Source: Opisthocomus hoazin (taxonomy: Eukaryota > Chordata > Aves > Opisthocomiformes > Opisthocomidae). Taken from it: 64,000 nucleotides of DNA. Below, piece after piece: positions 19,861 to 33,700 of this stretch. The notes under the pieces are model-generated. The model worked only from the letters and a program-made list of their open reading frames with translations. It made no database searches and was not told the origin of the DNA. Where the stretch lies: NCBI RefSeq assembly GCF_030867145.1, contig NC_134454.1, forward strand, positions 48,915,830 through 48,979,829, in the 5' to 3' direction. The number at the start of each line of letters is the position of its first letter. The first letter of the stretch is position 1. The position numbers and the translations under genes were made by a program.

Positions 19861-21500
19861 ATTATTGCAGCTTTGCTTCTGACAATTAGCTTTAACCTCT
19901 AGGGTAACGGAAGTTCCTTGCTGGGAGGGTACAGTCCAGCGGGGCAAAGAATCTCAAAAAGCAGTATAGTCTCCCTTCACAACAGAAACACTCTCATCGC
20001 CTACACCTTAGTTATCTGGGGTTTTTACTGATTGCATGGTGGGTTTATTGCATGTGATTTTAATGAAAAATCACTTATGTACCTTACTGAAGCTGAGTCC
20101 AGACAGCAGGAATAAATTCCTCTTACTAGCTGACAAAATGATACAGCCTCTGAAAATCTGAAATAGCCTGAGTAGCAGAATTTAATTCATACAGAGGATT
20201 TTCAGCCAGACACTTCCTTTTTCAGCCACGTGGTTTAGTCTTCAATTTGTTCACAGTAAGTCATTCACATACACCTTTCATTCCTAAGCTCAGTAGTCCG
20301 TCTGATTAAACGCTAAATAGTTGCGTGGAGTGTGGCAAAACTGTGTTTAAATTAGATTGCTTTGCTCTTAATTATATTATTTCCTTGCTTGTGTTTGTGT
20401 CACATAAGAAGCTTAAATGCAAATAAGTATTCAGTTAGGGACAAAAGGCAAGGAGAAGAGGCAGGGTCTTAGGAAGCCTGAAACACCTGCTGCAAGGATA
20501 CTGCAAGAAGCCTCCCACAGTATTCTTTTCATTAAGAACCTCTGTTTTCTACAAATAATTTAGAACTTTAAAATGCTCTTGCAAGCTTTAAATGTAAAGT
20601 TTGTTAAATACATAACATGGATTTTTGCCATTCCCATTTGATGGACATGGCCCACTGCAGAACTGTGAAGCGATATAAATAGACTCAGAAAAGTGGTTTT
20701 GAACTCCAGGTTTGGATGCTTTCAAAGAAAACCATTCATGTTACATCTACTTGCCGTCCTGTGCCTTACCGAAATTTGTGCTGCCAGGGCTGTACTTAAG
20801 CTGGTTGGAGCAGCCCTGCATTATAATTAGGCCCATATGTTGCAATAAGAAAGGTTTTGCATGCATGCAGTTCTAAAAATGGAAGCCTTGGTTTATTATG
20901 AATTGGAGAAATATTTCCTGGAAAACAAGCTCTCTGATGGGAAACCGCCAGGACCAAGTTTTGCACAGGGGATGCCTGGGAGCCCTGCGGAGGCTGCGGC
21001 TTCGCTTCTGCTCTGCTTGACGCCGCTGGTCCCACCTGCTCCAGCAGCCTCCCTCGTAGTCACCTGCCGGTTACAGCAGGTCCGCCACAGACCACGGTAC
21101 TTTTAACTCAAGGATGTGACCTCTTGGGCAGGAGGTGAGAGGAGAGGAAAACAGGCAGAAAACTAGGAATTTTTCACCTGAGGTAAAATATTTAGCGAAA
21201 TATTTAGCCAAATAAATAAAAAAAGTTTCTGTGAAATGATGAAGTATTTTATCTGTCCTCATGCCAACCTGAGCTGCCATGCGCTGAGGCTCCTCTTCGG
21301 GGCCCAGAGGCCTCCGGAGTCACGCCATGTCTGACACCAGCCTTCCCCTCCAGCTACATGCACCAAACCAGAGCTAGGGGCTGCACTCCCGCAGCATGGC
21401 GTTTCCCCTCCCTCTGGGTGCAAGCAAAGGACCGAGCCTCCCTACTACCTCCTGCCAGGGAGCCAAGTGGAGAAAACGAGGCACGGGGCAGCCAAGGCCA
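19861..21500. other. Intergenic DNA
   Basis: No gene seen. A modest GC-rich patch lies at about 20940-21070. Confidence 0.5.
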
Positions 21501-21715
21501 TTGCCTCTCGTCCCCTCGCTAGTTACCTGGGAGAAGAGACCAACCCCTGCCTCACTACAACCTCCTTTCAGGTAGCTGTAGAGAGCAATAAGGTCTCCCC
21601 TCAGCCTCCTCTCCTCCAGGCTTAACAGCCCCAGCTCCCTCAGCTGCTCCTCATGAGTCTTGTTCTCCAGACCCCTCACCAGCCTCGTTGCCCTGCTCTG
21701 GATCATGGTCAGCTC
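21500..21715 (-). mobile_element. CR1 LINE fragment (ORF2 C-terminal end)
   Basis: On the - strand the sequence encodes the CR1 ORF2 tail: [32 protein letters not shown] and [11 protein letters not shown], then a divergent 3' part. The wording differs from the copies at 13, 36 and 52 kb, so it is another CR1 subfamily. Borders are approximate. Confidence 0.88.
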
Positions 21716-24700
21716 TTCGGACACTGGGGAATGACGGATTGACTCCCTCTCAGGCATTTGTATTTCTTCTGTTCATCTTCTCTCCTTTTAAGCCTGTTTC
21801 TCTACCATTTTCATGCCTTTTAATTACTAATTAAAATTGCTTTTCTTTTTCCAGCACATTGAAGGCACAATGGATCAAAATGGGAAAGATAATAATTATA
21901 ATAATATTGTTAAAAGAAAATTTCTTAGTCATCCATAGAATGTATTTTTACAGTCCCGCATCATTAATGTGAAAAATTTCCTACATTCTTTTCAAATATC
22001 AGAATTGTTGTAATCCCTTACAAATATTAAAAACGAGCAGCAAAAGTACCCACCACTTTTGGAGCAAGCACACATCTCTTTCTTCTATACTATACAGTCA
22101 GCAGTAAGATCTGGCAACTGGGATGCTGCAGCACATAACAAGCACAGCTTTCTTTCTAATGAGTCTGTTAGTAGCAGTTGTTCACAAAGAGATGTTGCAA
22201 AGGAAAATGCTGAATCACCAAGAACAGTAATGAGAATACGAGACAATTTCGTATCTGAATATGTCAAACAGCTGTCTAAATCAAGGTCAAAAATATCTGT
22301 TGCCTGAGGGCACAAAATAGCTGATGTTCATGACCCACTGCAAAAACTTATACTCCCTTATGTGGTTTTGATCAAAAACTGCCTTCCTATGCCAGTTTAT
22401 TTGATCCAAGACAAATGTGTCAGTGGGGAGACAGTATGCAAGACAGATACAACATTTCAGTGAAGAGAGAAGGCTTCAGCCGACATTCGAGACTTCCTCC
22501 ATTTCTCCATTACACACTTCTGATGGTGCGCAGTCTGTACTGATAATTATTTATCAATGTCTCAGAGCAGGACAATTGGAATTAGCCAGGAAAAACAGAA
22601 TGAATATTAAAAGAAGGAAAATAATTCAGCCTGAATTTCAAGAGACAGTTCCTGAATATAAGAACTCAGATATTACAACCTGAAATAATTCCCAAACAAT
22701 AGAAGCATGAATATTGCACATTGAAAAAGATGTTTGTCAGAACAAAAGTAGGCAAACAATGTGCTACATTTATTTACACCAAACATTTATTTTTCCACAA
22801 AAGCCTGCAAGAAATATCAAAAACACACACAAAATCGTGACAGACATTTGGGAACTCTCTCAAATCCACGACATGTTACATTTGGCCCTTGTAGACAGGG
22901 GCAATTAATTCCTACAAGCTTGATAGTTGCTCTTGACATTAAATTCAGTGGGCAACTTGACTTGGATTTCGGTGGCAGCTGGATTCATGCAAACAATTTT
23001 CTCCCCATTTGAGCAAAGCACTGGATTCTCAAATGAATAACACCTTGTTTTTTTAACTCTACATCTGCTCTGAAGTGTATTAACAGGCTTTGTAACTGAC
23101 CTGCTACAGCTAAGGACTTGCATGCACTGTGACTGTTCTGTGAGAGGAGGGTGCCACACCAGAGCATCTTTGGTGCCACCTGAACAACAGGGCAGAGAAT
23201 CTGTGCCAAAGCAACACTTCCCCGATTTCTCCCCTTCTCCCCATCTTCATGACTTCAACGTATCTGGGGGCTCTGTATCAACTTTTCCTGTATTACTCTG
23301 TGTGTGTGTTTGTGTGGGTTTGTGTATGTGTGCACATGCATGTCTGAGAAAAACACCAGTTAATGGCTCTGAGTGGCCTTCATGCACAACTTGGGAAAAA
23401 TTAAAGCAATGTTTACAACTTCTGGTTTCTCAGCTGTAATCTCAAATCTCCAATGAACAATTTGGTGCAGACTACTTTTTCCACTGTTACAATACTTTTG
23501 GGTAGATGACTCTGTACGTGAAGACTGACATAGCATCCACTTCCTTACGGCCCTCAAGAAGCTGGCAACTGTTATAGCAGCTAGGTTCAACTGGTTCTCT
23601 GCCAAGGTGTTACTGAGAGGCCAACCGCGACAAAATCCATGCTGAGATGACCAAGGAAGATTTAACATGGGGACAGGATGAAACAAGATTAAAAAGATCT
23701 GTTTTTCACTTCAAATAGCAGATGCAACATGGGCACCGTCAGCATAAATCTGTCTTCTCTGATTTGCCAGCAACTGACATCTGTGAGAACGTGCTTTTTT
23801 TAACTGTTAATGTCTTGTCATTTTGTGGTGTAGTGACTGAGACTGGCAATATGAGTGCCAAACAGTGATAATGACATGTGAATCATTTTTCCTCTTCACT
23901 TTGCAATCAGTAAAAATCTCTGCTCATCTCAGTGGAAGCAGGACTAGGCCTGGGTTTTTCTTCTAGAAAACAACAACAACAAAAAATGATGTAGGTGTTT
24001 ATCAGTGTGGGTACCTCGCTGCAAGAGCTGGGTCCAGAACATCAGTTTTAGTAATCAGAGGTCAGTGTTCTGCCATGTTACAGTGTACTGGCAATAATTT
24101 TAGAGAAAAAGTTGTATTATGAACGTGTTAACATAATACATACTTTTTTGCCAGTGGCAGAAATACCATATGTGGCCTTCCACAGTCTGAAGAGACTTCA
24201 GTAGAAATTGTATGAAGGTGCTATGAAGGGGAAAAGAGCCATTCCAAAATTTTTTGAGAAGCAAATTACAGACCTTTCAAAACACTAGAGAGAACAACTC
24301 AGAAAGCACACTACTTCCTCCCTTTGATTTTTAAGGATTCAGTAATTTTCTCTTCTTATCCTGCATATCCTGTTCTGCATCATGAATTTAAAAGGGAATG
24401 ACTGCAGTTGAGCACTGAAAGCAATTAAAACTGTAAATGCTGTAGGCAATAAACCAGTTATCATTATTTTTAATTATTCTTCAGACTAGTGCTAGCAGCT
24501 TGAAATTGAGCTTAGAGCATGACCTTCTCATGCTGTACAAACACAGCAGAACAAAATTACTCTTTTTCCCAAATGTTTTACTGTTCCTCAGACCTGGAGC
24601 AGCTGGAGCGAATCACAAGCCTTCAGACAAACAAAGTACATGTATTTCTTTGTCTCTGCAGCAACACGGTAAGTGGCTGTTTATATAGCAAATAGTGTGT

Positions 24701-27700
24701 CTTTTTCTGCTCAGTGTAATTCCCAGTCCAGAAAGCTTGGCTGAGATGTCGCTGGGTCAGATGTGATCCCGACAGTAGGCATGTTCTGGGTTCGTCAGTC
24801 CATTTACCTAACCAGGTTGTGCTCTGCCCAGACTACGGCACTCAAGTGTCTCCTTCCTCCTCTCCCACCCTTTCATTTCTCTCTCCGTATTTTTGCATAT
24901 CCATCTCTCTCTCTTTATTTCTCCACTGTCTTCTACCGTTTTTCCAAAGAATGCCTTGGGTTTTTTTCAATTGCCTTTTCTCTCAGAGTCTACTCTTGTC
25001 AGTCATGAAGCAGCCTTTGCTTCCAAATGCCCAGGGAACAGCCCCTTTTTCAGTTCGTGTTGTTTCAGGCATAAATTTCCCGACGGTATTCCTCCCTCCT
25101 CTTCCATTCTCTTTTGACTCATCAGACTCTCCTGTTTCAAGACAGGATTCCCTCAGTCCTGATTACAACTGAGGGATGAGAACCTGAGATCTCTCTGCCA
25201 CACCCGCAACCCTGTCTCCAAGCATTAGCAACGTGTTTGGCTTGCCTGCTTGTCATTGCTAATCAGTTCGTCCAGCGGTGCTGCCTTGCCAAAAAGACTC
25301 CCTTCTTCCCAATGCCCAGAACAGCCACAATCATTCTCTTCAAGCTACTCAGAGGACTCCATTGCTGGTAGCTGCCTGGTAACTGTGCTCTTTTTCTGCC
25401 TTCACCACGCAAATAAGTGATTCCCTGGAGGCACACATGACTGTTAAACACAGAAGATGCAAACAGTCATTTGTTCAAGGATGAGATACCAAGCATGGGC
25501 ACAGTCCAGATGGTGTTTATGAAGATACCTTAGGGAAGAGTGCCAAAGCTGCCTTAGCTACCCACCACCAGTCATGATCTCAGAAATCCCACTGGGTGAG
25601 AGCTATGCAAAAATTTCAGATTTAGTCTAAAGCTGTAAATACTCTTCTCAGACACATAAAGCATGTGGGAAGGAGCTGAGTGAAAATCTCAGTCAGGTTC
25701 TACTTCGCTCAGCTTTAATTGTATCCCCACCCAGGGGCTGGCAGCTAGGTGGTAAAGTACTACTTTGTGGTTGTTTTTTTTTAAAAGATCTGATCTGAAA
25801 CCCATCAAAGTTAATGAAAACCCCCAGACTTCAGTGAACTTTGGATTAGGACCATAAAGCGTGAAATGGATTTCTTCTGACGGAAGAAAGATAACTGTTC
25901 AGTGAGTATCCTGGCTATTTTCTGATAATAGCTGTCCCTGCTTTAGAATTTTAGTTTGAAAGGACACATAGCTTGATTCCCCAGGCATGTACTGCTCAGA
26001 GAAAGCACTGTCTCTGAAAAACAGTGTCCAAAATGGTTCTAGCTGAAGGACAATAATATAAATTTGATATAGAAATTATTCCTTAAAAAAAAAAAAAGGA
26101 GGTGTTTTAATGCTGCCCAAAGGCAAGACTGTGCTTTAGCTCCTGGAGAGTCTTGCATCACAGCCTGATGGCAGTGTCATGCTGGAGAGTGTCCTTCCCT
26201 CGCAAAGTGATCTACAGAATGATAAAACAGACTCTATAGCTCTGATTCCTTCCACATGCAGAAACACACTCAAGATGTTAATCTTACCTCTACTTAGATG
26301 AATTCATGCTGCTGGAGTAGAACATGTAACACAAACTACAGCTTGTGCAGATCTTAGAACAAGTGCCTATAAAACAAAAGGAGACTAGTGCTTGTGTTTC
26401 AGCTGTAGCGCTATCACAATCATTCCCTATCTGTAATTTGCAGGAAAGACAGATTTCCTAGTATAAAACAAAGATTGCATAATGTCCAGGAGGGCAGCTT
26501 ATGCTGTCTTTATTTATGATGCTTAAAATTCACAGACAAGTTAAAAGAAGTAAAATTGCTTTAGGAGTCTTTGCAGAAGCCCATGGAGGGAAGGCAATTA
26601 AGAAGGGGAAAGGCACTCTAACCTGTGTTTTGTATCGTTTTTATTGATGTAGTAGTTTTTACAGTGAAGAATTTAATACAAATTATTCTAAAACCGTTGC
26701 TGAAACTGAGTAACCTAAAGCTGTGAAAAATAGTCGATTTCTCCAAGCTTTCACTCTGCTATGCCTTTTGAGGAGTAATTGGAGCTATTACCCCTCATCT
26801 GTAGTTACCTTTATTAAAAGATGTGATAGCTTTCAGTGATGGTTGTGAAGTTGGATGTTTAATTCTGAGGTGCTTTATTCCACGCAGGGTGTCAGAGCTG
26901 GCTCATTGCACTCTGCCTGCACTCCGCAGGGGAAGCTGACCTGTCTAACGTGGGTCTTTGAATTCTGCTATGCAGCAAGATGATTAGAAGTCACATCTCT
27001 AAAGCTAATCTTAAACCTCTCCCCTATCTTCCCTCTTTCCACCCAAGTCACTCTACTTAAGCTTTCTTTAGTTTTTTTCTGTCCTTTTAAGACTGCCTTT
27101 TTCTCTGCTCTGTCACTGTGGCAACACCAGTTTTCATTGCTCCATGATCAATACTGTAACAGCTTGCCTGTTTAGGAGTGGCTGTGTCACAGTGGGGTGT
27201 TCCTGCTCACATCTGAAGCAGAGCTTCACCACACGATTCTGCCATAGAGGGAAGAGAACACCAGGCTCTTTTGTGAATTATATGTAAAACACAAAGAACC
27301 AGGGACATTTCTTACACTGGAAAGAAGTTGTCCATCCCCACCAGAACTTTATAAAAAAACTTGTTTTATGTCTTAAGAGTAACATGCAGTGGTGCTAGGG
27401 TGCAGCAGCAGTTTTCCTCTGTTATGCATTGGAGTATCTATTAGCCTTGTACAGATTTGCTATAATATCTAAAATGTTGCAATATACAGCAGTGTTCTAA
27501 CATGTAACATTTCCACTGTTTGTTAGTTTGTGTGATTCTGTTTGTTAGTTTGTGTGGTTGTTTGTTTTCTAAGTAATGCTTCACAGCGACAGTGTTCTCC
27601 TGCACTCATGCACCCACTTAGAAATCTCAGTGGGGATTTCACTGGCTGTCCCCAAGCTCTCAGAAACAGGCACTTGGTGACTTGAGCTGCGAGCAAGAAC

Positions 27701-30700
27701 AGGGCAGTGCAAGAGAAAGTTTCAAAAACTTTTACAAGGTAGTATTATTTTTGTGTTCTTTTCCCAGTGTACAAGTAAACATTCCTGTCTAATTTTAGCT
27801 TGTTAGTGTACTCATTTTGTATGATGTTGTGGCTCAACACTTCTGTTGTTATACGTATAGTGCACATACGCACACTGGACAACTACTAACCTCAACAGCT
27901 AACAAGTGTTGGAGCCACTGTAAGGAACAAACACATGCACAGAAACTTCAACATAGAATCTGCTCTCCCAAGGCCACACAGACAAAGTATAGCAGCTGGA
28001 AATTATATTAAAGAGCTGTAGTCTTTATCCTTTTTTACTATGCCTTGTAAATTATGCACTGCCTCAAAGCAGATATAAATTATGTTTCTCTTGATTGCAG
28101 AAGTCCCTGTGCATTGCCAGAGTACCATGAACAGGGCTACTTATGCATGATAGTCACAACAGTTGTAAATTCTGTGTAACGCAGGTGCAGGGCCCTATCT
28201 GTGGCTTCTTGAGTGACTGCAGAGAATAGAGGAAGAGGCTGCAGGTTTAAAAAATGCCAGAGCCTGAAGCACGTCAAAGAGTTGGAGATGTGGCACAAAT
28301 CACCGCAGACACACTGAGATTCACCAAAGAACAGCTGCTAGGCTCTTCTTCCAATTGCTTCACAGGGTTGCTCTCTGTATACGGAAGGGGGATGATTAAA
28401 TTTGAATGGACACACCTAAAGACAACCTGGATCCTCCTTCCCACCTGAAAAGGCAATCACTTGGAAAGCAGACAGAGGAAAGCATTACAGATCTAGCTAG
28501 GAAACTCCTGTTTTCTTCAATGTTTGGGGTTTTTCAGATTTTTGGTTCCTTCATTGTTTAGTTATGAGGGAAGACTTTGAAGGTGCTTCTTTGTGCGAGG
28601 GAAGAGTAATATTAGCAGGGTGAGTGGCACACAGATCACGCCCAAGAATAGGTCTGTAGACTTCGACCACTGCTGAGCAGCCATTGCAAAGAAAATGAGG
28701 ACATGTTTGTACTTTCCCTACGTCCAGGAACATACTGCGGCAGGCACAGGTCTGTTGGCAGCAATAGCCTGGGAAATGGTTCTCCAGTCTGCAATTGCTT
28801 GTACTTGCAGCTGACCCCAGACCCTTAAAAATCACTTTCATACAGTCCAGGAAGAGAAACGACCAGTGCAACCAGTCCCCACATACTGCTCCTCAGGCAC
28901 CAAGAAAGACAGTCTGAGCTAAGCCCCTGTGGGCTGTCACATTCTTGCTTTATTATTTCAAATGCATTATTTTTAGAGCCTTCAAGTCTATAAAGGCACA
29001 TGGATGCTGGACCAGGGCCAGCTCTGACTGCACTTCTAAAAGAGGCAGCCACAAAGAGCTCTGCAGTGTAGGGCAGTGGATGACATGCAGATCTGATGAG
29101 CTCCTGGACTATTTTGGGCCAGCTGTGGTTTTCTGTGCTCTAGCTCGTGAAAGGTGCTTACATGCAGTTTATTGTTGGACTTAAGGCAGTCCATGGTTGC
29201 ACAAAGGAGTATGAATTGACTTCAGGAGCTAGCCTGAGCACACCACAAGCAGACAAAAGGTACTCAAAAGGTAACAAAGCCCATACACATAGTTGTGTTT
29301 CAACCTTTGAGCAGCTTCCTCTTCCCAGATATAGCAGCAGGATCACATCTCTGTGCCATGCGTGATACACTCATCACTGCTGCTCCAAACAGTCTTTTGC
29401 TGGCTGTTTCCTATGCAAATTCAATGACAGGATTAGCACTGGTAGCATCAGGCTTTCCACCACCGCTTCTGTTTGTCTCAGTAGTCTCCATGCCATAATC
29501 CAGTCTTCTAGGGGAATGATGGAACATAATGCTACATAATACCTCTTCTCAGTGGGAACTGTAGCCACTGGTGAAGAGCAGATGACAGATGCAGATATGC
29601 CGTATGTGCTGTCATGACAAAGAATGTGGTCAAAGCAGGAGCAACAGATTATCTATAATAAAGTCCGTATCTTTCCAAATTCCACTGTTACGGTCATTGT
29701 TCAGAAAACAACAAAACAGTCCAGACAGAACATTTTTTAATGTGCAGGCTCTGATGGGATCTTGTCATGGAGGACATATATTTCCACAACAGCTCTACTG
29801 GCTGCCACTACAGTAGCAGCAGAAGCAATTTACAGCAATTTACTCCTATGTAGAGAAAGGAGTAAATGTTCATTTTACATACCTTACAAGCAAAGGATTC
29901 AAAATTATATCTCATAGTTCTGATGCAAATGTCGATCTTTTGGAGGCATAGGTCACTTGGCAAGAACAGTGGCATTGCCATCCTTTGTGCAGAGCTGGCA
30001 GAGACACTGTGGAACTCTTCAAAATCTATCATCTTCTTTCCTGTCAATATCTCAGCTCTTAAGACGGGAAGCTCCAGAAAAAAAATAACGTAATTCTTGT
30101 GGTGCTGACAGCATAGGATTCAAGTGCTGGTTAAGACTTACTGGGTTGGGGTTTTTGTCATCTGATGGTGATAATCCCTGCCAATGTAACCTTTTGTACT
30201 TCACCCAGAAACAAAGGGTGGAGGAAGCTCCCAGAAGCCTGATGCACTCTATACATACACTCAGTTTTGGAAAGCGTTGTTTCCTAAGTGTTACATTGTT
30301 CTGATGTCTGGGGAGACTGTGACTACAAAAGCCTGATGTAGTCCTTGCAGCTATGTAAACCAGGGTCAGCAGAAACAGAACAAATTACAGTATTTGATCA
30401 GGAGTTGTGTATTTATTTTTCTATGGGACAGGGCAGATATTTCTGTTTGCCTAGAACAGTCTAGAGGCCAGGGTGTCACTATTGCTTTGGTGAGAGGATG
30501 GTATTAGCACAGAGTAGTGGATGAATATCCTGAAAAAGGTTCTTCCACTGCACACTATTCACTTTTTCAACTTAATTGTTCAGAATTTATGGAGTATTTT
30601 TACAGATCAGCCTGTTGAGCTTACATATATAAACACATGCATGAGCTTTCACAGTTCCAAGAAATCCAGTATAATCAAGAAAATTCAACAGATACCCCTA

Positions 30701-33700
30701 CTATGTGGTTGCTACCATCTGGTGGCTATCTCCATACATTGTATTTTTATTTGCTCATTATTTCTGTCCCGTCAAGTACCAGTGATATAAAATTAATGGA
30801 TTTTTTTTTTTTAAGTGCCCATTGTGCAGTACCGAATTCTTGCAGGTCTGCAGAAGCAACAGGCTGTCACAGAGGCTATGCCTAATCTGAACTTTGCGAA
30901 TCTGGACTTCGCTGTACTACCCATATTTTTAAAGTGCAAAATCTGGAAATGCTGTTGATGTGGCACATTCCAAAAGTGACACATTCTTATTCGTGCTGCT
31001 GTGTTAGAAGTGTAGAAAGATAATTTGCTCAATTTCAGTGGCATCCTGTACATACCACCTTTGAACTGCTGATGGCAAAAGGAGATTTGGCTCATGTAGC
31101 CAGTGTGTTAATGTTGGCAGCAGTCTCAGTCCAAGTGTGGACAATTAGCTAGCAGCCCCAGTGGAAATGCTTTTCCTTGCCTTGGTGCTAAATCCCTGGT
31201 AAAGCTGTCATTCTCTATTAGCTCCCTCTTGAGACCCATGAGATGGCAAATCTGGTTCACACACAGGCACCTGCGCCTCATAGGCACCAGTCCCAGAAAA
31301 CACAGCATCTCCTTCACATAAACAAATATCACTGTATGAAACTTGTACTTTGAACCTCTGTAAATTCAACAGAAAATACTTTTTCCTTTGCCTTGCTACT
31401 ACTCCTGTATTTATAGACAGACTGCCCTGCTGGATAATCCTCAGTTTCCCATTTGTATTTCCAAAGTACTTCTAGCACTTTCCACATGACTTCCATCATT
31501 GCTTACCCTTTTGCCCTATACCTGCACACACAGAACATGTATTGTGTACAAGGCAGTGCAGAATTCCTGTAAAGAGGTGGAAATCAGCCTGTGCTTTATA
31601 AAGACCAGACTCCCATACCAAGATGCACCATCAGAGCTGAATACTGCAGCTCACAGGTAATTACACAGTCTATCGTACATAACCATATCTTGCTACCTAG
31701 TGTGAACCCTGGCACAAATATGTGATAAAATGATCCTTATATGTTCTAGCTTCCTATAAGCTGAAATGAGGCGAGGTAGCCAAAACTGTATTTAGTTACC
31801 ATGTTAGTTACCACTGCCCTTCCCTGCAGAACTGCAGCTTTGTGTCACCGAAAATTTTTCTAGAAAATATGGACTGAGACCATTGTTTGCTGAGTGGACA
31901 TTCAAGATCTGGAGAGAGCGTCTGTAACCTTTACCCTGTTATATGGATTTGTATTGGACCAGTCATACACTGTCCCAAATAAATTAAACCTCTCAGTGCC
32001 CTCATTAGGTGGAAAAAGCGTTATTGTTCTGACTTTCTGAGGTAAAGAGAAGATTGGCTTGTATTTTAATTGTGCACGGAAGGGGTCAGGCTAGAACCTG
32101 CACTTTCTGAATTTCAAACGGCCACCCATGTTCTAGGAAAGACAGGCTCAGCCTGTGACCTGTGCATGTGACTGTATACATATGCACAAGGTTGCAGCAA
32201 ATGCTTTCAAATCTGGCATCCTTTACTGCATATGCAATTTGTATCACAGAAATCTGTCCATCAGTACAACATCCATAGAAAAGAATGTGTTGCATTCCAC
32301 TTGCTGGCTTACACATATGGAAGCTAAAATGGTCAAAAATAAGGGACTCAGTGTTTCATACACTGTTTTGGAAGAGAAAAGAGTGACTTAATTCTGGCTA
32401 CATAGGCATCCAAGGTGAACCACCAAGGGAGAATACAGTCATTGCTTGCAGGTACCGCTTTTCCCCAAGAAAATGGCAACAATGAATACTGAAAAGTAAC
32501 CTTAATCAATGAACCTTCCGAAGCAACCTTCACAGACATCCTATGAATGAAAACCCATTTCCCAGAGCAGACAAGAGAGCTGTCAAAATAACAAAGACAT
32601 AGAAGTAAGGTGAACAGAAAAATGTCACACAGTGAAGCTGACAGATAATCTAGTATGGATCCTGGACAGAGATAGGCAGCTCTCCAAGCTAACATGTTCT
32701 TTGCTAAGGCGGCTTTATACTGCCTTTTCAGATGATAAGTAGATGTTGATTTTGTTGTAGCAAGACAGCCTGCCTACCTGTAATTCTTACAGTTAGCCTG
32801 AATTTCCCATGAAGCTGTATGTTCTCATATCAGAGCATATTGGGCATTTTCTCTAAATGAGGCTGTGCAATTAAGCAAGAGAGCTGATACTCTGAGGCAA
32901 ACTCTGCACAGCTGAAGAAGCCAGAATGATGACAGCATCATTTACAGAAGCTATGCCCAGGGCCAGCATCCAGGGTTCGTCACAGCGAGCATGCATAAAC
33001 TGGGAAACGCAAAGAACACCCATTCTAATTAATCTGTGATAACATGCCTGTGCTTTGGTAATGCAAGACTGCAGTCAGACTTCAGCTGACTGTTCTGACA
33101 ATCGTTGTAGTGACAAATTAACTATTCCCTGCTTCCTGTTTATTGCTTGTTCTGTTTGTGAACGCCTTGTTTTGCTTTTAACATGACAAAGTGATTACAT
33201 AAATAGAAGGTTTCTATCTCTGCAAACACACGGATGAGTTGCAATCCAGACAAAGATCTCAGAAGGATGTCTTTTAAAATGGAAGTAGAAAATGCAACCT
33301 AATACTAATTCCTATATAAGCACATAACTTCTCCTATTTCTAATTAGCAATTGTGTTGTGTTTACACAATTGCAGTGTGTTTACTAGAAAATTCTCACTT
33401 CATAAGTGAATTTCAAAGCTTATGTAGATTCATTGGTTTGTGAAAGGGTTAGTTTTTATTCAATGCTTTAGCCTGCGCCCATTTTAGCTGAAAATCCATT
33501 GGATATATATTTTCAAGGCCAAATGACATTACCGAGGTGCACACCCTGTAAAATGCAGACCGCAGAATGACACTAGAGAGCCCATAAGCTTTTTTGATAA
33601 AAGATCAGACCCTGAACATTCATGTAAGTCAGTATGCATTTACAAAAAATATATGCATACTTCCTGTGCAGAAAACAGCACTATAATTCATATTACTTTT

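Noticed and set aside
22059-22683. Two consecutive + strand open frames of 82 and 88 codons
   Set aside because: They lie in different contexts with stops between them; the first lacks an ATG and neither shows family motifs.
22905-23159. - strand Cys-rich frame with a chemokine-like NGEKIVCMNPAA segment
   Set aside because: Cysteine spacing does not fit CXC, CC or XC chemokines and there is no signal peptide or splice pattern; likely coincidence.
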